Assembly (NCBI GenBank): GCA_003987775.1
Contig: RXJD01000009.1
Location: 62,001-126,000, forward strand
Source: Mycobacterium sp.
Lineage (GTDB): Bacteria; Actinomycetota; Actinomycetes; Mycobacteriales; Mycobacteriaceae
Length of the DNA: 64,000 bases
Direction of reading: 5' to 3'
The notes below the pieces were generated by a model. It was not told the origin of the DNA and made no database searches. It saw only the letters and a list, made by a program, of their open reading frames with translations. Every line of letters begins with the position of its first letter. Within the stretch, counting starts at the first letter, position 1. The translations under genes were made by a program, and so were the position numbers. Of the stretch, positions 59,191 through 64,000 are shown piece by piece.

Positions 59191-60921
59191 ATGGAGATCC
59201 CGTTCGCCGACGTGCTGCGTGCCCGTTTCGGCCCTGGCAGGGCACGCCACGTGCCCGAGTTTGATCTCACGCCGGCTCCCGAGGACCTTCAAGACCTCGA
59301 AGACCTCGAGACCAAAGCGACCGATGCCGCGTTGGACACCGTCGACCTGCCATCGGCGGACCCGGCCCTGCTGCTGCAGAAAATGGAAAACCGGCTGGTG
59401 CGCAATCACCTGGCCAATCCCGATGTGCTCAGCGACGAGCAGCTACGCAGACTGCGCTACATCCTGAATTTCGCCCGGCTCGCCGACTTCGAACCCGGGG
59501 CCGCCGGCCCGGGCGGCAGCCGGGGCCGCGGTGACATCTCGGTGGGCGCGGAGATCGGGCCGTGGCGCTCGAGGGTCGTCGATGCGTTGTTCGTACCGTT
59601 GCGCGAGGAACCCGATCCGGTCAAGGCGTTGACGGCGGCACGTGAACTGCTGGGGGGCCTGGCCCAGGATCAGGACGACCAGCGCCAGGTGCTCATCGAC
59701 CGGCACCGCAATGACTTCTCGGCCGCCGAACTGGACGCCGAAGTGGGCTTCAAGAAGCTCGTCACCGTGCTCGGCGGCGGCGGTGGCGCGGGCTTCGTCT
59801 ACATCGGCGGCGTGGCGCGATTGTTGGAGGCCGGCCAGGTACCCGACTACATGATCGGCTCGTCGTTCGGATCCATCATGGGCAGTTTGGTGGCCCGCGA
59901 GCTGCCGGTGCCGATCGAGGAGTACGTGGCGTGGGCGAAGACGGTGTCCTATCGCGCCATCCTCGGGCCGGAACGGGTCCGGCGCCGCCACGGCATGGCC
60001 GGTCTGTTCACGTTGCGTTTCGACCGGTTCGCGCACACCCTGCTCAGCACCGAAGACGGCGAGCGCCTGCGCATGTCGGACCTCGCGATTCCGTTCGACG
60101 TGGTGGTTGCCGGGGTGCGCCGGCAGCCGTATGCGGCGCTGCCCTCCAGGTTCCGCCGGCCCGAGCTGGCGGCGCTGCAATTGCGCTCAATTCCTTTCCG
60201 GCCCATCGGGATCGGGCCGTTGGTGGCGGCGCGCATGTGGCAGGTGTCGGCGTTCATCGACCTGCGGGTGGTCAAGCCGATCGTGATCTCCGGTGACGAT
60301 CCGGCACTCGACTTCGACGTCCTGGACGCGGCATCGTTCTCCTCGGCCATCCCCGGCGTGCTGCATCACGAAACAAGTGACGCCCGGATGCTGCCACTGC
60401 TGGAAGACTTGTTCGCCGAGCGGGAGATCGCGGCCCTGGTCGACGGCGGGGCGGCCAGCAACGTGCCGGTCGAACTGGCGTGGAAACGGGTCCGCGACGG
60501 CAAGCTCGGCACCCGCAACGCCTGCTATCTCGCCTTCGATTGTTTTCACCCGCAATGGGATTCGCGACACCTCTGGCTGGCCCCGATCCTGCAGGCGATC
60601 CAGGTGCAGATGCTGCGCAATCTGCCCTACGCCGACCACCTGGTCCGTTTCGAGCCGACCCTGTCGCCGATCAACCTGGCCCCGTCGGCCACCGCGATCG
60701 ACCGCGCCTACCGGTGGGGAAGCGCCAGCGTCGAGCGGGCGATCCCGGTGACATCGGCGCTGTTGGCGCCGACCTGGTGGGTGGGCGATGCACCGCCGGT
60801 TCCCGCCGCACAGCCGCAGGAGCACGCGAAGTCTGTCGCGTCGTCGATGGGCTCGGTGATGGCGGCGATTCAGGCGCCGAGCGGCCGCCTGACCCGCTGG
60901 CGAAACCGCCACCTGACCTGA
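59191..60921 (+). CDS. Patatin-like phospholipase
   Basis: From ATG 59191 the protein has 576 residues (ATG 59173 is an alternative). The oxyanion GGGGGAGFVYIGG precedes the nucleophile elbow GSSFG with S225, and the partner aspartate D418 is in LVDGGAASNVPVELA (D-G-G). That is the Ser-Asp dyad of patatins. It should release fatty acids from phospholipids or acylglycerols. The N-terminal 190 residues are a helical extension. Co-location with an SPFH membrane protein suggests action at the membrane. Confidence 0.88.
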   Translation: MEIPFADVLRARFGPGRARHVPEFDLTPAPEDLQDLEDLETKATDAALDTVDLPSADPALLLQKMENRLVRNHLANPDVLSDEQLRRLRYILNFARLADFEPGAAGPGGSRGRGDISVGAEIGPWRSRVVDALFVPLREEPDPVKALTAARELLGGLAQDQDDQRQVLIDRHRNDFSAAELDAEVGFKKLVTVLGGGGGAGFVYIGGVARLLEAGQVPDYMIGSSFGSIMGSLVARELPVPIEEYVAWAKTVSYRAILGPERVRRRHGMAGLFTLRFDRFAHTLLSTEDGERLRMSDLAIPFDVVVAGVRRQPYAALPSRFRRPELAALQLRSIPFRPIGIGPLVAARMWQVSAFIDLRVVKPIVISGDDPALDFDVLDAASFSSAIPGVLHHETSDARMLPLLEDLFAEREIAALVDGGAASNVPVELAWKRVRDGKLGTRNACYLAFDCFHPQWDSRHLWLAPILQAIQVQMLRNLPYADHLVRFEPTLSPINLAPSATAIDRAYRWGSASVERAIPVTSALLAPTWWVGDAPPVPAAQPQEHAKSVASSMGSVMAAIQAPSGRLTRWRNRHLT

Positions 60922-60941
60922 CACGCGCCGCGCCGACTACC

Positions 60942-61547
60942 ATGACCCCCATGGTCGACCGGGTCGGAGGCGCCGACTACAACGCTGGCGAAACGGCAGA
61001 CTCGGCAAACCTGGCCTGGTCCAGCGGTAACGAACTCCCCGACATCCAGGACGCCCCCGCGGCCCCGGCCAGCCGGGCGAATCCCACCGCACCGCCCGAC
61101 GACGTCGAGCAGTCCTGGACCACCGCGTGGACCCGGGCCGCCACCGTCCTGCTCATCTGCCTCGCCCTGGCCGTCGTGATCGTCGTCGCGGGTTGGCTGA
61201 TGCACCAGAACAACACATCCGAGAAAGCCGCAGAGCCGGCGCGGACCACGACCGCGCCGGTGACCACCACCGCGCCGGCTACCACCACCGTCTCGTCCAC
61301 CGCGGACCAGGACAGCCGGTACATCGCCTCGCTCAACGAGAAAGGCATTCAGTTCGCCAACCCGGAAGCCGCCGTCTTCAACGGCAAGACGGTGTGCCAG
61401 AACATCGGGCAGGGCATGACGGTGCAAGAAGTGGTCGCGCAGTTCCGGTCCAGCAGCCCGGACTTCGCCGTGCACGCCGAAGACTTCGTCGCCATCTCCG
61501 TCCGCGCCTACTGCCCCCAGTACAACAAGCTGGTCGCCGCTATCTGA
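60942..61547 (+). CDS. DUF732-type protein with membrane anchor
   Basis: The protein has 201 residues. A single membrane segment (about 68-88, TVLLICLALAVVIVVAGWL) follows a charged cytoplasmic lead and precedes a Thr/Pro-rich linker. The outer part has RYIASLNEKGIQFANPE, then two cysteines (TVCQNIGQGM and RAYCPQY), the DUF732 signature, likely a disulfide. The family is widespread in mycobacterial envelopes with unknown function. The ATG at 60951 is equally possible. Confidence 0.85.
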   Translation: MTPMVDRVGGADYNAGETADSANLAWSSGNELPDIQDAPAAPASRANPTAPPDDVEQSWTTAWTRAATVLLICLALAVVIVVAGWLMHQNNTSEKAAEPARTTTAPVTTTAPATTTVSSTADQDSRYIASLNEKGIQFANPEAAVFNGKTVCQNIGQGMTVQEVVAQFRSSSPDFAVHAEDFVAISVRAYCPQYNKLVAAI

Positions 61548-62483
61548 TCAGCCGGTGATCGCGCGGAAGGCACTGACCAGCTCCGCCAACACCTCCTGGG
61601 CCTGATCCGGATCTGAGGGCAGGGACCCCGAGAACCGGATGTCGGTGGCGCCGTCGGCGACAATGCGCGGAACCACCGCCACCGAAGCACGCACATCAAT
61701 TCTTCGATCGGACCCCTTCACCAAGGCTGCCGACCCCTGAACCTCGAGACCACTCGGATCGGTACCGGTGTCGGCGATCGCACGTTTCATCGCCGGCACG
61801 GCGCTGCCGAGGTCGGTGATCGCCGGTCCCCACGGAATCCAGCGCATGCCGAACCTGCTCAGCCGCCGCGCGACGGCGGGGTTGACGGTCCCGCTGACCC
61901 AGATCGGAACACCATTGGGCTGCAACGGCTTTGGCATCTGATGAATGCCGTCGAAGGACAGCTCCGGAGAGTCGTAGGTGGCACGCTGCTGCGTCCACAG
62001 CGTCTGGCACACCCCCAACGTGTGATCGAGCAGGCGGCCACGGCGCTCGAAGGGCAGTCCGGCGGCCTGGTACTCCTCGCGTTGCCAGCCGATTCCCACG
62101 CCGAGATCGATCCGCCCACCTGACAACACATCCATGGTGGCCAATTGTTTGGCCAGCACGGCCGGCCGTCTGAGCGCGGCCAGCAGCACCGAGGTTCCCA
62201 GCCGGATGCGGGTGGTGGTCGCGGCGATAGCCGTCAGCAGGATCAGCGGTTCCAGCCATTGGCCGTCGGGGCCGGTCGGCTGTCTGCCACCGGTGGTGCC
62301 CCCTACCGCCGGATCGGCGTAGGCGTCCAGATTCTCACCGAACACCACGTGGTCGGACACCACGACGCGATCGACGCCGACGGCGTCCATGGCGCCGGCC
62401 ACCTTCAGCGTCGGCGTCCAGTCCACGTCCGGGCCGTCACCGAAGTTGCGCAGATAGAGCGTGAGTTTCGGATGACCCGTCAT
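61548..62483 (-). CDS. LLM class F420-dependent oxidoreductase
   Basis: From ATG 62483 the protein has 311 residues; the frame opens at 62534 without support. LTLYLRNFGDGPDVDW begins the TIM barrel, with RIRLGTSVLLAALRRPAV, GGRIDLGVGIGWQREEYQAAG and PIWVSGTVNPAVARRLS further along. The GIGW loop suggests F420 as cofactor. It is convergent with the DUF732 gene and matches the position of Rv3093c as I remember it. The substrate is unknown. Confidence 0.86.
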   Translation of the reverse strand: MTGHPKLTLYLRNFGDGPDVDWTPTLKVAGAMDAVGVDRVVVSDHVVFGENLDAYADPAVGGTTGGRQPTGPDGQWLEPLILLTAIAATTTRIRLGTSVLLAALRRPAVLAKQLATMDVLSGGRIDLGVGIGWQREEYQAAGLPFERRGRLLDHTLGVCQTLWTQQRATYDSPELSFDGIHQMPKPLQPNGVPIWVSGTVNPAVARRLSRFGMRWIPWGPAITDLGSAVPAMKRAIADTGTDPSGLEVQGSAALVKGSDRRIDVRASVAVVPRIVADGATDIRFSGSLPSDPDQAQEVLAELVSAFRAITG

Positions 62484-62557
62484 ACGCCGATTCCCGTCAC
62501 CCACCGAGTATCTCGGATGCCTCCCGCACGGCACGCGCCGGCGTTAGGTTGAGAGCG

Positions 62558-62986
62558 ATGAGTGCCACACCGTCCGTCCTGTTCGTCTGCATCCACAACG
62601 CCGGCCGCTCCCAGATGGCCGCCGGCTTCCTCGCAGCGCTGGCCGGCGACGCCATCGAGGTGCGCTCGGCAGGCAGTGCTCCGGCCGATGCGGTCAATCC
62701 CGCCGCCGTGCAGGCCATGGCCGAGGTCGGCATCGACATCTCCGCCGAGAACCCGAAAATTCTGACCGCCGACGCGGTGCAGGACTCGGACGTGGTGATC
62801 ACGATGGGTTGCGGCGATACCTGCCCGTTTTTTCCCGGCAAGAGCTACCGCGACTGGGTGCTCGAGGACCCCGCCGGCAAAGGCGTGGAGGCGGTGCGGC
62901 CCATCCGGGATCAGATCAGGGCCCGCGTCGAAGACCTCATCGCCGAGTTGCTACCCGACCGGGCAGATCACCGAAAGTTGTTCTAG
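62558..62986 (+). CDS. arsC: Arsenate reductase ArsC (low-molecular-weight phosphatase type)
   Basis: From ATG 62558 the protein has 142 residues. The P-loop C11-IHNAGR17 is the C-x5-R motif, and MGCGDTCPFFPG carries the two cysteines of the redox cascade found in thioredoxin- or mycothiol-linked arsenate reductases. It reduces arsenate to arsenite. Its 3' end overlaps the convergent arsR gene by 4 bp, and a CadI/ArsI gene lies next to arsR, giving an arsenic/cadmium response cluster. Confidence 0.88.
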   Translation: MSATPSVLFVCIHNAGRSQMAAGFLAALAGDAIEVRSAGSAPADAVNPAAVQAMAEVGIDISAENPKILTADAVQDSDVVITMGCGDTCPFFPGKSYRDWVLEDPAGKGVEAVRPIRDQIRARVEDLIAELLPDRADHRKLF

Positions 62987-63342
62987 GAGCAGCAGTCCGG
63001 GTCCAGGACCATCACCAGTGCGGCCACCGCGGCGCGGTGCGGACGGTGATATACGTTGGTGCCACGCCTGGTCGACTCGACCAGGCCGGCGTTTCGCAAT
63101 TGGTTCAAATGGTGGCTTACCGTGGATTCGCCGACGCCGATCGCCGCAGCCAACTGCCCACTGTTGCATCCATCCCCGGTCGCGCCGAACAGCAGGGACA
63201 TGATCTTCACCCGTGCCGGATCGGCCAGCGCTTTGAGCCGGAGCGCCACGTGCAGGGCGTCGTCGTCGCTCATCACTCCTGCGGCGACCGGTGCGCAGCA
63301 CACAGGCGCGGAGATGTCGATCACCGGCAGGGCCTTGGGCAT
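62983..63342 (-). CDS. ArsR family metalloregulator
   Basis: The 119-residue winged-helix protein has ALADPARVKIMSLLF, GESTVSHHLNQLRNAGLV and a wing with RRGTNVYHRP. Cysteine pairs at both ends (C15-C16 in VCCAP, C117-C118 in DCCS) form a likely As(III)/Cd(II) site, as in actinobacterial ArsR/CmtR proteins. Metal binding should release it from the operators between it and cadI. It is divergent from cadI (103 bp) and convergent with arsC. Confidence 0.87.
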   Translation of the reverse strand: MPKALPVIDISAPVCCAPVAAGVMSDDDALHVALRLKALADPARVKIMSLLFGATGDGCNSGQLAAAIGVGESTVSHHLNQLRNAGLVESTRRGTNVYHRPHRAAVAALVMVLDPDCCS

Positions 63343-63363
63343 GAACCCATCATGCCATAGGGT

Positions 63364-63425
63364 TTGACATATATCGAAAAAGTGGCATGCTAAGGCTCAT
63401 CAGATCAGTTCGACATATGTCGTAA
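63364..63425. promoter_or_regulatory. arsR-cadI intergenic operators
   Basis: CGACATATGTCG (63411-63422) is a perfect palindrome and TTGACATATATCGAA (63364-63378) is an imperfect copy of the same element (TTCGACATATGTCGTAA extended). They lie in the divergent gap, so the ArsR protein probably controls both genes from here. AGGAGG (63434-63439) follows for cadI. Confidence 0.6.
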
Positions 63426-63445
63426 AGGTTGCCAGGAGGCGCCCC

Positions 63446-63874
63446 ATGTCCCGTATTCAGTTGGCACTCAACGTCGATGACATCGACGAGGCCATCGCGT
63501 TCTACTCCAAGCTGTTCAACACCTCGCCCGCCAAGGTCAAACCGGGTTACGCGAACTTCGCGATCGAAGAGCCGCCGCTGAAGCTCGTCCTGCTGGAGAA
63601 TCCGGGCCAGGGCGGCACGCTCAACCACCTCGGGATGGAAGTGGAATCCAGCGATCAGGTGCACGCCGAGATCGCCCGCCTGGCCGGCGAGGGCCTGTTC
63701 ACCGAGGAGGAGATGGGCACCACGTGCTGCTTCGCCACCCAGGACAAGGTGTGGGTGAACGGCCCGGGCGGGCACCGCTGGGAGATCTACACCAAGCTGG
63801 CCGATGCGCAGACCTTCTTCGGAGCCGCTGACGAGCCGGCCCCCTGCTGCGGCGCGCAGGCCGCGGCGCAGTGA
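63446..63874 (+). CDS. cadI: CadI/ArsI family metalloenzyme
   Basis: The 142-residue vicinal-oxygen-chelate (glyoxalase-fold) protein has C94-C95 in TTCCFATQDKVW, H61 in NHLG and E113 in HRWEIY, the metal site of CadI/ArsI. ArsI is a C-As lyase that demethylates organoarsenicals with Fe(II) and O2; mycobacterial CadI is cadmium-induced. A second CC pair lies at the C-terminus. The start follows AGGAGG by 6 bp. Its stop overlaps the next gene's GTG (GTGA, 63871-63874). Confidence 0.87.
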   Translation: MSRIQLALNVDDIDEAIAFYSKLFNTSPAKVKPGYANFAIEEPPLKLVLLENPGQGGTLNHLGMEVESSDQVHAEIARLAGEGLFTEEEMGTTCCFATQDKVWVNGPGGHRWEIYTKLADAQTFFGAADEPAPCCGAQAAAQ

Positions 63875-64000
63875 GGGCGCCGGTCCGGGCGCCCTCGGTG
63901 TGGACACCCGGAGAGTTCCCCGACGAAGCGCTCTGGTCATTCGATCTCTCCCCCGCGGATCGGCAGGCGCTGATCGACTATGGACGCGGTGGCGAAATCG
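63871..64000 (+). CDS. Unidentified protein, 5' end only (cut by window edge)
   Basis: A GTG at 63871 overlaps the cadI stop and opens a frame to the window end (43 codons). The start VWTPGEFPDEALWSFDLS and SPADRQALIDYG are an ordinary soluble-protein N-terminus; the DLSPADRQAL helix recalls TauD/TfdA-type dioxygenases, but so little is visible that no family should be assigned. It is probably transcribed with cadI. Confidence 0.5.
   Translation, partial: MRAPVRAPSVWTPGEFPDEALWSFDLSPADRQALIDYGRGGEI

Noticed and set aside
1..64000. CRISPR array
   Set aside because: No set of regularly spaced direct repeats was seen; the repeats present are isolated palindromes or pairs.

Overview
This is high-GC actinobacterial DNA, almost certainly from an environmental Mycobacterium (Mycolicibacterium). 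The evidence is the many F420-dependent enzymes (luciferase-like monooxygenases, a Ddn/DUF385-type reductase, a PPOX protein), a mycofactocin-coupled SDR, DUF732 and DUF5994 proteins, CadI/ArsI, and a gene order from about 42.5 kb to 57.3 kb that follows, as far as I recall it, M. tuberculosis Rv3068c-Rv3079c (pgmA, crcB pair, DUF190, LLM, DUF488, CitE-like, SRPBCC, sulfatase, LLM).

The window has two halves joined at a tRNA-Ala(GGC) gene (42357-42429). The left 42 kb is accessory DNA. Its first 25 kb are catabolic clusters: an old-yellow-enzyme/FAH/SRPBCC/saccharopine-dehydrogenase-like operon (671-5194); an ECF sigma factor with its zinc anti-sigma factor (6235-7097); a minus-strand LysR, P450, enoyl-CoA hydratase and MBL hydrolase series (11611-7194); and two related oxidative/hydrolytic sets, each with an SDR, an isochorismatase-fold hydrolase and a cupin (13917-19544 and 21054-24148). 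The second half of the accessory region is mobile DNA: a VapBC-type toxin-antitoxin pair, a fragment of an old ATPase gene, a truncated integrase, an IS110 transposase gene split by a 3.8-kb segment bounded by 19-bp inverted repeats (carrying a decayed IS30 transposase, an ArsR regulator, an SRPBCC-YCII fusion and a broken alpha/beta hydrolase), a 1950-residue MobF relaxase/helicase, a nuclease-STAND NTPase that looks like a defence gene, an excisionase-like protein and a tyrosine integrase beside the tRNA. No type IV secretion genes are visible, so the mobile unit looks mobilizable rather than self-transmissible, unless more of it lies left of the window. Its left attachment site was not found.

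The right half (42.5-64 kb) is tidier chromosomal DNA: phosphoglucomutase, two fluoride channel subunits with a triple-DUF190 protein, several F420-dependent oxidoreductases, a sulfatase, a flavin monooxygenase, a TetR/mycofactocin-SDR/P450 unit with two perfect operators, an SPFH protein followed by a patatin-like lipase, and an arsenic/cadmium response cluster (ArsC, ArsR, CadI) at the right edge.

The strongest candidates for new biology are the PD-(D/E)XK-STAND gene (37851-40565), the FMN reductase-cupin fusion next to an aldehyde dehydrogenase lacking its usual catalytic glutamate, and the IR-bounded cargo transposon inside IS110. All functions come from reading motifs by eye; no database search was possible.
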